Shown in pieces: positions 57,895-64,000 of a stretch of 64,000 nt of DNA. Both the position numbers and the translations under genes were made by a program. Location of the stretch: contig JAFGUB010000003.1 in NCBI GenBank assembly GCA_016938735.1, positions 1-64,000 of the forward strand, given 5' to 3'. A model generated the notes under the pieces. That model saw nothing but the letters and a program-made list of their open reading frames with translations, was not told the DNA's origin and did not search any database. This DNA comes from Campylobacterales bacterium (lineage in GTDB: Bacteria; Campylobacterota; Campylobacteria; Campylobacterales; Sulfurimonadaceae). Numbering within the stretch: position 1 is the first letter of the stretch; every line of letters starts with the position of its first letter.

Positions 57895-58779
57895 TTACAT
57901 GTAAGCCAAAAGCCATCCGATCAGCGGAAGACTCAGCAAGGAGAGCAGCAGTCCATAACCCACCAGCGCGGCGCTGAGCGCGGGGGCGAAGCCCGAGGCG
58001 ACGGCGAGCGCTCCGGCGGTGATCATCGGGGGCATGGCGGCTTCGAGGATGACGGTGTCGCGCACCAGCGGCGGCAGATCAAAGGGCAAGACGATCAGCA
58101 GTGAGAGCAGCGGAAGCAGCGTGAGCTTGAACGCACTCGCCTGCGCAAAGAGCCGCCAAGGCACCCCTTCGCCAAAGCGCAGCGAAAAGCCCACCGAGAT
58201 GAGCGCGAGCGGGATGAGTGTCTGGGAAAGGCGCTCTATGTAGGGTTGCAGCGGCGCATCGAGGCTGCCGTAGAAGAGCGCGAAGAGCAGGGCGAGCATC
58301 GGAGGGAAGAGGAGCATCTTTTGAAGGATGAGGCGCGGATGCAGGGCGCCGCTCTCATAACGCGCCACGACCGCCGCGCCGTAGAGCGAGAGGAGCAAAA
58401 AACTGCCGAACTGATCGTAGAGCAACACATAAGGAATGGCCGCATCCCCACGCAGCGCTTGTAGGATCGGAATGCCCAAAAAAGAGGTGTTGCCCAGCGG
58501 CAGCAGCAACAGCAAGGCGGCGCGTACCTGCGGGCTCTCGCGGCGGCTGAGCCAAAGCGCAAACGCGACGCTGGGGATGAGCAGCAGCCACGCCATGATC
58601 GCCACCAGCAAGAGCGAAGCGTCAAAGTTGATTTTGGGAATCTGCAGCACCACAGTAGAAGGGACGCTGACATAGAGGATGAAGTAGTTGAGGCTCTGCG
58701 CAAATCCCGCCGGTGCGTTCCCCAGCCGCAGCGCCATACCCAGCAGCAACAGCGCTACGATGTAGATAAACGGCTCCAT
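57895..58779 (-). CDS. AEC family transporter
   Basis: A 294-residue inner-membrane permease of the auxin efflux carrier family, with about ten membrane helices (FIYIVALLLLGMALRLG, LLPLLSLLIVLPFDLPPL, LAVASGFAPALSAALVGYGLLLSLLSLPL). The helices contain the characteristic NTSFLGIP motif (PLGNTSFLGIPILQALRG). Substrates in bacteria include malate, malonate or other organic acids; nothing here fixes it. GGGAGG precedes the ATG. The stop codon lies in a palindrome copy, so it ends in Tyr-Met. Confidence 0.9.
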   Translation of the reverse strand: MEPFIYIVALLLLGMALRLGNAPAGFAQSLNYFILYVSVPSTVVLQIPKINFDASLLLVAIMAWLLLIPSVAFALWLSRRESPQVRAALLLLLPLGNTSFLGIPILQALRGDAAIPYVLLYDQFGSFLLLSLYGAAVVARYESGALHPRLILQKMLLFPPMLALLFALFYGSLDAPLQPYIERLSQTLIPLALISVGFSLRFGEGVPWRLFAQASAFKLTLLPLLSLLIVLPFDLPPLVRDTVILEAAMPPMITAGALAVASGFAPALSAALVGYGLLLSLLSLPLIGWLLAYM

Positions 58780-58894
58780 GATCCTCCCAATAAAGGCGCA
58801 ATGGTAGCCGCGATATCCTTTAGCAAAGCCTTAACCAGCGGGTTTAGTTGATGAGGTACATCTTACATGTAAGGGCGATAAGTGGCACTTTTGT

Positions 58895-58900
58895 TACAAT
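58895..58900 (+). promoter_or_regulatory. -10 box for dsbD
   Basis: TACAAT occurs 20 bases before the ATG at 58921, followed by AAAGGAG. An exact palindrome copy lies upstream at 58863-58872. Confidence 0.45.
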
Positions 58901-58920
58901 GCAGCGCTTAAAGGAGCACC

Positions 58921-60693
58921 ATGCAAAGATTACTTTTAATGATAGCGGCTACAGCCGCGCTTTGGGGCGCGGGGCCGAAGTTTTTGATGCCTGAAGAGGC
59001 GTTTATCCCCTCTGCACGGGTGGTAGAGGGTGAACAGATCGAGGTTCGTATCGAGCTGGCAAAGGATATTTACCTTTATGAAGATAAGGTAGAGATTCTT
59101 GATGCCGATCCTAACGACGCAGTCACGGTGGTCTCCGTAGCGCGTCCCGAAGCGGTTGATCACGACGGAGAGCGTGTCTTTTTACCTTCTCCCATATTCA
59201 ATGTGATGCTAGGCAAGCAAGAGGGCGCAAGCGGAGCGCACAATGCGGCGTTGCTGCTCAAGTATCAGGGGTGTTCGGAACAGGGATTGTGCTATGAGCC
59301 TCTGGAAAAACGCTTTGATCTGCGTGTTGATGTTGATGCGATAGCGCAAGCAGTCGCGGCTCCGTCCGCACCAAGCGTTGCTGCGCCGGTCGTAGCCGTA
59401 TCGGAGAGCGACACCATCGCCCAGACCCTTAAAGAGGGGAGCGTGTGGTACATTCTGCTCTCTTTTTTGGGCTTTGGATTGCTGCTTGCACTCACGCCGT
59501 GCGTCTTTCCGATGATCCCGATCCTCTCTTCCGTTATCGTTGCTCAGGGTAAGAATATCACCACCAAAAAGGCTTTTTTGCTCTCTTTGGTCTATGTGCT
59601 CGCCATGGCAGCGGCCTATACCATCGCCGGGGTGCTGGCAGGGCTTTTTGGGGCGAATCTGCAGGCCGCCTTTCAGACGCCTTGGGTGATTGTGCTCTTT
59701 TCTCTCATCTTCGTGGCGCTCTCACTCTCCATGTTTGACTACTATCAGCTTCAGATGCCCGCCGCGATCCAAAGCCGCATTAACTCTGTGAGCGAAAACA
59801 AAGGCGGTTATGTCGGTGTGGCGCTGATGGGCTTTTTCTCGGCCCTGATTGTCGGCCCTTGCGTCGCTGCGCCGCTGGCAGGAGCGCTCATCTACATCGG
59901 GCAGACGGGCGACGCGGTGCTTGGCGGTATGGCGCTTTTTGCGCTTTCCATCGGTATGGGGTTTCCGCTGCTGCTGGTGGGGACGAGCGCGGGGCGCTTC
60001 ATGCCCAAACCCGGCGCGTGGATGGATGCGATTAAGTCGGTCTTTGGGGTGATGCTGCTGGGTGTCTCCATCTGGATGATCAGCCGCGTGATTCCCGAAT
60101 CCATCACCCTCTTTTTGTGGAGTTTTTTGCTGATTGGTACGGCGGTCAATATGGGGGCTTTTGAGTCGGTGCGCTCAGAGTGTCCGCGCTGCCCCAAAGC
60201 GATCACCAAGTCGATGGGGATCATCATCTTCTTGTATGGACTTTGTCTCTTTTTAGGGGGCGTCACGGGGGCCAAAAATCCGCTCAATCCGCTCGAGAAG
60301 TTCACCCAAACCACGACGCTCTCCGCTGCAACGCTACTAGAGGCAAGCTTTGCCAAGGTTACCTCCATCGCAGAGCTTGACGCGGCGATGGCGCGTGCCA
60401 AAGGCAAAAAAGTGCTGGTCGATTTTTATGCCGACTGGTGCGTCGCGTGCAAGGAGCTAGAGCACAACACCTTCGCCGATCCCGCCGTCAAGGCCAAGAT
60501 GGCGGAGTTTGTCCTCATCCAAGCCGACGTGACCGCCAACGGCGAGAGCGAGAAGGCGCTGAGCAAAAAGTACGGCGTCTTCGGCCCTCCGGCGATTCTG
60601 TTTTTTGATGAAAACGGTGCGCCCAACAAGGGCAAAACGGTCATCGGCTATCAAGAGAGCGCACTTTTTCTGGCGCACCTCAATTCACTTTAG
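58921..60693 (+). CDS. dsbD: Thiol:disulfide interchange protein DsbD
   Basis: DsbD moves electrons from cytoplasmic thioredoxin to periplasmic thiol proteins. The 590-residue protein has a signal peptide, the N-terminal Ig-like domain with the redox pair in YQGCSEQGLCYEP, eight membrane helices including the cysteine in LALTPCVFPMIPILSS and the partner in LIVGPCVAAPL, and a C-terminal thioredoxin domain with VDFYADWCVACKELEHNTF. It is followed at once by a periplasmic thioredoxin gene. A likely client is the SoxW-like protein at 40517. Confidence 0.95.
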   Translation: MQRLLLMIAATAALWGAGPKFLMPEEAFIPSARVVEGEQIEVRIELAKDIYLYEDKVEILDADPNDAVTVVSVARPEAVDHDGERVFLPSPIFNVMLGKQEGASGAHNAALLLKYQGCSEQGLCYEPLEKRFDLRVDVDAIAQAVAAPSAPSVAAPVVAVSESDTIAQTLKEGSVWYILLSFLGFGLLLALTPCVFPMIPILSSVIVAQGKNITTKKAFLLSLVYVLAMAAAYTIAGVLAGLFGANLQAAFQTPWVIVLFSLIFVALSLSMFDYYQLQMPAAIQSRINSVSENKGGYVGVALMGFFSALIVGPCVAAPLAGALIYIGQTGDAVLGGMALFALSIGMGFPLLLVGTSAGRFMPKPGAWMDAIKSVFGVMLLGVSIWMISRVIPESITLFLWSFLLIGTAVNMGAFESVRSECPRCPKAITKSMGIIIFLYGLCLFLGGVTGAKNPLNPLEKFTQTTTLSAATLLEASFAKVTSIAELDAAMARAKGKKVLVDFYADWCVACKELEHNTFADPAVKAKMAEFVLIQADVTANGESEKALSKKYGVFGPPAILFFDENGAPNKGKTVIGYQESALFLAHLNSL

Positions 60694-60699
60694 GAGAGA

Positions 60700-61086
60700 T
60701 TGATGAAACGCATTTTTACCCTGCTAATGCTCCTTGCGTCGCTTCTATCGGCTAATGTCACCTACGCCAAAACCTACGACGCGGCGCTCAAACAGGCTGA
60801 GGCCGAAAACAAAATCGTCTTGGTCATGCTCTCGCGCGAAGGGTGTGATGCCTGCTGGTACATGGAAAACGTGGTCTTCAAAGACAAGGCGGTTGCGGAG
60901 CTGATCAACAAAGAGTTTGTCGCGCTTTATCTTGACATCCACCACGACAACCTGCACGGGCTTGATTTTATCGGCACGCCGACCTTTCATTTTCTCAGCC
61001 CCACGGGCGTCGCCTTTTTTCGCTATGACGGCGGCGCGAATGTGAAGGATTTTACCGCCGTGCTGCAAGAGGCGCTGGCGCAGTAA
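60700..61086 (+). CDS. Periplasmic thioredoxin-family protein
   Basis: A 128-residue exported thioredoxin-fold protein: signal peptide FTLLMLLASLLSANVTYA, active site LSREGCDACWYMENVVF with a CxxC pair, cis-proline region FIGTPTFHFLSP. Six bases after dsbD, so it should be a direct electron acceptor of DsbD. It parallels the SoxW-like protein of the sox cluster in length and motif. Confidence 0.9.
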   Translation: MMKRIFTLLMLLASLLSANVTYAKTYDAALKQAEAENKIVLVMLSREGCDACWYMENVVFKDKAVAELINKEFVALYLDIHHDNLHGLDFIGTPTFHFLSPTGVAFFRYDGGANVKDFTAVLQEALAQ

Positions 61087-61088
61087 GG

Positions 61089-61094
61089 TATAAT
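61089..61094 (+). promoter_or_regulatory. -10 box for the Uma2 gene
   Basis: TATAAT three bases after the thioredoxin stop codon, 22 bases before the ATG at 61117. Confidence 0.4.
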
Positions 61095-61116
61095 GGAGGC
61101 AAAAAAAGGAGTCTTT

Positions 61117-61659
61117 ATGGGTGCGCGTAAGCTGGAGTATCTTCCGCACTACACGTATGATGATTACGTCCGTTTTGAAGGGCAGTGGGAGCTGATCGGC
61201 GGTATCCCTTACAATATGGCACCCGCGCCGATGAAGCAGCATCAGTTTGTCAGCGGCAACATCGCTTGGATGCTCAAAGAGGCGCTTAAAGGGTGTGAGC
61301 GCTGCTGTTCCCTGCTCCCCGTAGACTACAAAATCGATGAATCCACCATCGTCCAACCCGACAATCTTGTCGTTTGTGATGAACCGCTTGAGGGTGCCTA
61401 CATCACCAAAGCCCCGCTCATTATCTTTGAAGTGCTCTCCAAAGCCACCGCGCTGAAAGATCAGCATCTGAAGTTTGAGCTTTATGAGCGCGAAGGGGTG
61501 CGCTACTACGTGATCGTCGATCCTATGGAAAAGAGCGCCAAGCTCTACCGTCTGCATGAGGGGCGCTACATCAAAGAGGGGGACTTTAGCTTGGAGTCCT
61601 ACACCTTTGATCTGCTACCATGTAAAGCAGAATTTGACTTCTCTAAAATCTGGAATTAG
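61117..61659 (+). CDS. Uma2 family (DUF820) restriction-endonuclease-like protein
   Basis: A 180-residue protein with the PD-(D/E)xK-type fold of the Uma2 family: FEGQWELIGGIPYNMAPAPMKQHQ, IVQPDNLVVCDEP, LIIFEVLSKATALKDQHLKFELYEREGVRYYVIVDP. These proteins are abundant in cyanobacteria and others and are of unknown function. AAAAGGAG before the ATG at 61117 decides the start. Its end overlaps lpxA on the other strand by 17 bases. Confidence 0.88.
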   Translation: MGARKLEYLPHYTYDDYVRFEGQWELIGGIPYNMAPAPMKQHQFVSGNIAWMLKEALKGCERCCSLLPVDYKIDESTIVQPDNLVVCDEPLEGAYITKAPLIIFEVLSKATALKDQHLKFELYEREGVRYYVIVDPMEKSAKLYRLHEGRYIKEGDFSLESYTFDLLPCKAEFDFSKIWN

Positions 61660-62371
61660 CGATAAAGGCGCAAAAACGCTTTAAAAAAGGGTTCTCACTC
61701 TGCGCTTCGATGCGCTGAGCCTCTGCCTTGTCTACGCCGTGGCGGTAGATGCGTTTGTAGGCATCCTTGATCAGTTCGATGTCGCTGCGCCGCTCCAGCC
61801 GTCGGCGCAGTCCTACCACGTTGAGCCCGCGCACCTCGGCGCGGTTGCCTTCGACGAGGGTAAAAGGGGGCATATCGTGGGTAATGTACGACGCTCCGCC
61901 CACCATCACGCCGCTGCCGATGCGACACCCTTGCGCGACCGTGCTCAGCCCGCCCACAATCACCCGCTCTTCTAATACAACGTCCGCTTCGAGTACCACG
62001 GCATTGGTGAGGATGGTGTGTTCGCCGATGTGAATTCCACCTGAAATGCGCCCATAGGCCATGATGAAGCAGTGTGGCGCGATGTCTATCTCTGCGGCTT
62101 CATCCTCAACCCCGATGGCGCAAAACTCCCGAATTTGCGTTGCTTCACCGATGCTAATCTTTGCGTTTGGATTGCCGATGCGCGTATGCGAAAAGATGCG
62201 CACTCCGGCCTTACATGTAAGCAATCCCTCAAGAATAACGTGCGCTTCGATCACGCATCCGGATTCAAGAACGACCCCCTCACCGATAGAAGCAAACGGC
62301 CCGATGCGCACATCCGGCGCGATGCGGGCTTTGGGGTGGATAAGGGCGGTGGGGTGGATGGGCAACGACAT
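61643..62371 (-). CDS. lpxA: UDP-N-acetylglucosamine acyltransferase (LpxA)
   Basis: LpxA acylates UDP-GlcNAc as the first step of lipid A synthesis. The 242-residue protein has the left-handed beta-helix hexapeptide repeats from the start (IHPTALIHPKARIAPDVRIGPFASIGEG), the glycine-rich segment near YGRISGGIHIGEHTILTNAVVLE, VIVGGLSTVAQGCRIGSGVMVGG and the C-terminal helical region RGLNVVGLRRRLERRSDIELI. It is a little shorter than the usual 255-270. GGAAG lies before the ATG at 62371. A palindrome copy (62211) encodes Leu-Thr-Cys-Lys. It is not next to lpxD or fabZ here. Confidence 0.9.
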   Translation of the reverse strand: MSLPIHPTALIHPKARIAPDVRIGPFASIGEGVVLESGCVIEAHVILEGLLTCKAGVRIFSHTRIGNPNAKISIGEATQIREFCAIGVEDEAAEIDIAPHCFIMAYGRISGGIHIGEHTILTNAVVLEADVVLEERVIVGGLSTVAQGCRIGSGVMVGGASYITHDMPPFTLVEGNRAEVRGLNVVGLRRRLERRSDIELIKDAYKRIYRHGVDKAEAQRIEAQSENPFLKRFCAFIANSRF

Positions 62372-62522
62372 AATCTTCCGTAGTGTTTTGATGGCGCAAC
62401 GATAGCGCAACTTTGATGGAAAATTACTTTGATATCGATGAACGCGCTGAGGTGCTCGTCGGGCCTGATCGCAATCGTTAATGATAAAAAATATTGTATT
62501 TGATCTTTTTTCAGAAATTATC

Positions 62523-62528
62523 TACAAT
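62523..62528 (+). promoter_or_regulatory. -10 box for the coiled-coil protein gene
   Basis: TACAAT lies 26 bases before the ATG at 62555, preceded by AT-rich sequence, with AAGGAG between. Confidence 0.45.
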
Positions 62529-62554
62529 GGGCGCATCAAAACAAGGAGTGTCGT

Positions 62555-63484
62555 ATGTGGCGCATCGTAGCGATCGGGTTGCTTTTGGGTACTTTGTGGG
62601 CGCAGGGTTTGGAGGAGTATGTCATTAGCGGCAAGCCGCCGTTGGAGGCCAAAGAGGTAGAGGCCTTCGCACAGACGATGAAGGTAGCCAGAGCCAAAAC
62701 CCAAGCCGCGATGGCGGTTTTGGACAGCGGCGCCGCGACGCCTGAAGGGAGCGCATCGGCCGAGCAGAGTCTGCAGGCGCTGCGCGTGGCTTTTTCGCAG
62801 GGTGCCAAGGCGTTGGGCGCCGAAAAAGAGGCGTGTGCACAGACGGGGATGGATTTTGAGCGCTTCAAGGAGATCAGGGCGCGTCTGATTCAGGTGCGGA
62901 TGTATGAGCAACTCGAACACAACCGCGCGGTTCAAAAAGAGGCCAAAACCGCCAATACCATGCAAGAAGAGGCCAAAGCCAAGCTTGAAGCGCAGCTTGC
63001 CGCACTCGAAGAGAAGGTACGCCAAAGCGAGGCGAAGCTGGAGCAGACCAAGACGCGCGAAGCGGAGCAAAAAGTGAAGCTTGAAGCAAAGATCACCAAA
63101 GAGCAGGCCAAGATTGCTAAGCTCGAAGAGGAGATCCAAGCCGCCAAAACCGACAAGATCAAGGAAAGCAAACAAAAGCAGCTAGAGCGTGCCAACGCCC
63201 AGATTGCCAAGCTCACGGCGGATCGAGATAAGCCCTCCACTGCCGTTCCTGCAGCCGAGCAGCGCATCGCTTCGGAGCGCAAAAAAGCGGCCCAGTTCAA
63301 AGAGCAGATGCCGCTCGTACTTGCAGAGATGCAAAAGAGCTTCGATGAGATCGGTGATTATCAGCAAAAGAGCGCACAGACGATGGACGATTTGGCCGAT
63401 ACGCCGATGATGCAGCAGGCCAAAGTCGATCAGGGTGCCTTCGTAGGTTATGAGGATCTGCAGCCTTTTGCGTTGGTGCCTTAG
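62555..63484 (+). CDS. Exported coiled-coil protein of unknown function
   Basis: A 309-residue protein with a signal peptide (MWRIVAIGLLLGTLWAQG), then a short helical region, and a long charged coiled coil from about residue 110 to 235 (Lys/Glu/Ala-rich, with SEAKLEQTKTREAEQKVKLE). The C-terminal 70 residues are less regular (MPLVLAEMQKSFDEIGDYQQ). No family is recognised. It has its own promoter and stands between lpxA and the glutathione peroxidase gene, which is convergent. An envelope-spanning or periplasmic scaffold role is only a guess. Confidence 0.72.
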   Translation: MWRIVAIGLLLGTLWAQGLEEYVISGKPPLEAKEVEAFAQTMKVARAKTQAAMAVLDSGAATPEGSASAEQSLQALRVAFSQGAKALGAEKEACAQTGMDFERFKEIRARLIQVRMYEQLEHNRAVQKEAKTANTMQEEAKAKLEAQLAALEEKVRQSEAKLEQTKTREAEQKVKLEAKITKEQAKIAKLEEEIQAAKTDKIKESKQKQLERANAQIAKLTADRDKPSTAVPAAEQRIASERKKAAQFKEQMPLVLAEMQKSFDEIGDYQQKSAQTMDDLADTPMMQQAKVDQGAFVGYEDLQPFALVP

Positions 63485-63488
63485 CGGT

Positions 63489-63968
63489 TTACTTCAAAAG
63501 CGGTTCGATCTCTTTGGCGAGGCTTTCAGGAGAGGTGGCCGATGCGAAGCGCGCGATCACCTTCCCGTCGCGGTCGATGAGGAACTTCGTAAAGTTCCAT
63601 TTGATCGATTCCGTGCCCAAAATGCCGCTCTGCTCTTTTTTGAGATACTGATAGAGCGGATGGGTGTTTGGACCGTTGACGTCGATTTTGGCAAACATCG
63701 GAAAGCTCACACCGAAATTCACACGGCAAAATTGAACAATCTCCTCCTCGCTTCCCGGCTCTTGGGATCCGAATTGATTGCACGGAAAACCAAGAACCAC
63801 AAAACCGCGTGCCTTGTATCGCTGATAGAGTGCCTCAAGGGCATCATACTGAGGGGTAAAGCCGCATTGGCTGGCGACATTGACGATCAGCATTACCTGC
63901 CCTTTGTACGCTTCGAGCGTCGTCTCTTCATGAGTGATGGTGGTAACGGGGATGGTGTAGAGTGACAT
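63489..63968 (-). CDS. Glutathione peroxidase
   Basis: A 159-residue thiol peroxidase of the glutathione peroxidase family. The peroxidatic cysteine is in [18 protein letters not shown] (Cys, not selenocysteine), with [13 protein letters not shown] (Gln, and possible resolving cysteine) and the tryptophan of [14 protein letters not shown]. Bacterial members often use thioredoxin as reductant. AAGGAGG lies before the ATG at 63968, which decides the start; a longer frame to 63998 is less likely. No signal peptide. Confidence 0.93.
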   Translation of the reverse strand: MSLYTIPVTTITHEETTLEAYKGQVMLIVNVASQCGFTPQYDALEALYQRYKARGFVVLGFPCNQFGSQEPGSEEEIVQFCRVNFGVSFPMFAKIDVNGPNTHPLYQYLKKEQSGILGTESIKWNFTKFLIDRDGKVIARFASATSPESLAKEIEPLLK

Positions 63969-64000
63969 TTCGGCCTCCTTGGCGCTGGATGATAGCAAGC

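Larger units (their letters stand above)
3136..62220. repeat. Dispersed family of the palindrome TTACATGTAA (28 exact copies)
   Basis: Exact copies start at 3136, 3172, 3793, 7210, 9814, 14607, 15571, 18235, 20980, 27300, 28244, 31315, 33103, 33986, 34000, 35132, 40086, 42089, 48539, 53096, 53652, 54589, 56721, 56803, 57685, 57895, 58863 and 62211. Copies that keep the TACATGTA core with a changed outer base start at 1716, 6143, 13664, 23493, 24207, 25218, 25518, 39685, 41303, 41751 and 46132. Flanks favour G-C before and G-C after, giving a 14-bp palindrome in the best cases (31315, 42089). Inside genes it is read as Leu-His-Val, as x-Thr-Cys-Asn/Lys, or as Tyr-Met-stop. The AbiE genes have none. 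Confidence 0.9.

Noticed and set aside
3136-62220. TTACATGTAA as an ordinary transcription-factor operator
   Set aside because: Most copies are inside coding regions far from starts, and at a density of one per 2.3 kb on unrelated genes, which does not fit a regulon.
1-64000. tRNA or rRNA genes, CRISPR arrays, insertion sequences, prophage or an origin of replication
   Set aside because: I looked for conserved tRNA T-arm sequence, rRNA segments, regularly spaced repeats, transposase or integrase motifs and clustered DnaA boxes and saw none that I can support.

Overview
The window looks like chromosomal DNA of a sulfur-oxidising member of the Campylobacterota (Epsilonproteobacteria), close in gene content to Sulfurimonas/Sulfuricurvum-type organisms but with a base composition that looks slightly GC-rich by eye. 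The reasons are a complete periplasmic thiosulfate-oxidation block in the order soxX-Y-Z-A-B, RNase Y, a short epsilon-type CmoB, a CZB zinc-sensor protein, and a dense set of c-di-GMP and chemotaxis proteins. No rRNA, tRNA or CRISPR array was seen. Coding density is very high: no gap between genes exceeds 300 bases. The largest is about 220 bases at 56600-56822, which holds only two copies of a dispersed palindrome.

Layout. 1-9.3 kb is housekeeping: rny (cut by the left edge), a CZB protein, a haem-binding DUF3365 protein, a cation-efflux pump, cmoB, a thioesterase, a metallo-hydrolase, rmuC, a ferritin-like protein, nadE and a sugar aminotransferase. From 9.3 to 21 kb come lpxK, a fused two-domain solute-binding protein followed by a GGDEF-EAL protein, argB, htpX, a phosphonate-type sensor kinase, thrC and an HDOD protein. 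21-34 kb is an accessory exoprotein region: a papain-like protease, a beta-propeller protein, two paralogous beta-helix proteins, a third beta-helix protein, a broken DUF1566 protein and a trypsin-like protease. truD and a three-gene sensor/regulator/kinase operon split it in two. 34.1-42.7 kb is the sox cluster with a porin and a train of periplasmic accessory proteins (metallo-hydrolase, thioredoxin, cytochrome c, DsrE-like, DUF302). 42.8-51.5 kb holds a chemoreceptor and a seven-gene minus-strand cluster. That cluster combines a SiaA/SiaB/SiaC-like phosphatase/kinase/target switch with a receiver, a diguanylate cyclase and two HD-GYP proteins. 51.5-64 kb carries ppk2 with a 34-residue lipoprotein, a DUF255 thioredoxin-like protein, a SprA-like metalloprotease, an AT-rich AbiE toxin-antitoxin pair, a GAPDH-like enzyme, an AEC transporter, dsbD plus a thioredoxin, a Uma2 nuclease-like protein, lpxA, a coiled-coil exported protein and glutathione peroxidase.

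Two patterns run across gene boundaries and may be the most novel content. (1) Five otherwise unrelated exported proteins in the 21-34 kb region end in the same short hydrophobic tail, consensus N-P-[SA]-[LV]-[IL]-M-Y-L-L-[NQ]-stop. This looks like an undescribed C-terminal sorting or anchoring signal. (2) The 10-bp palindrome TTACATGTAA occurs 28 times exactly, in genes and between them, where chance predicts far less than one. It behaves like a highly iterated palindrome or an uptake/segregation sequence. In addition, several genes seem to be transcribed without a leader, with a -10 box 5-7 bases before the ATG. Four genes in 22-37 kb are interrupted (three frameshifts, and an amber codon in soxB), which may reflect real decay, recoding or assembly errors.
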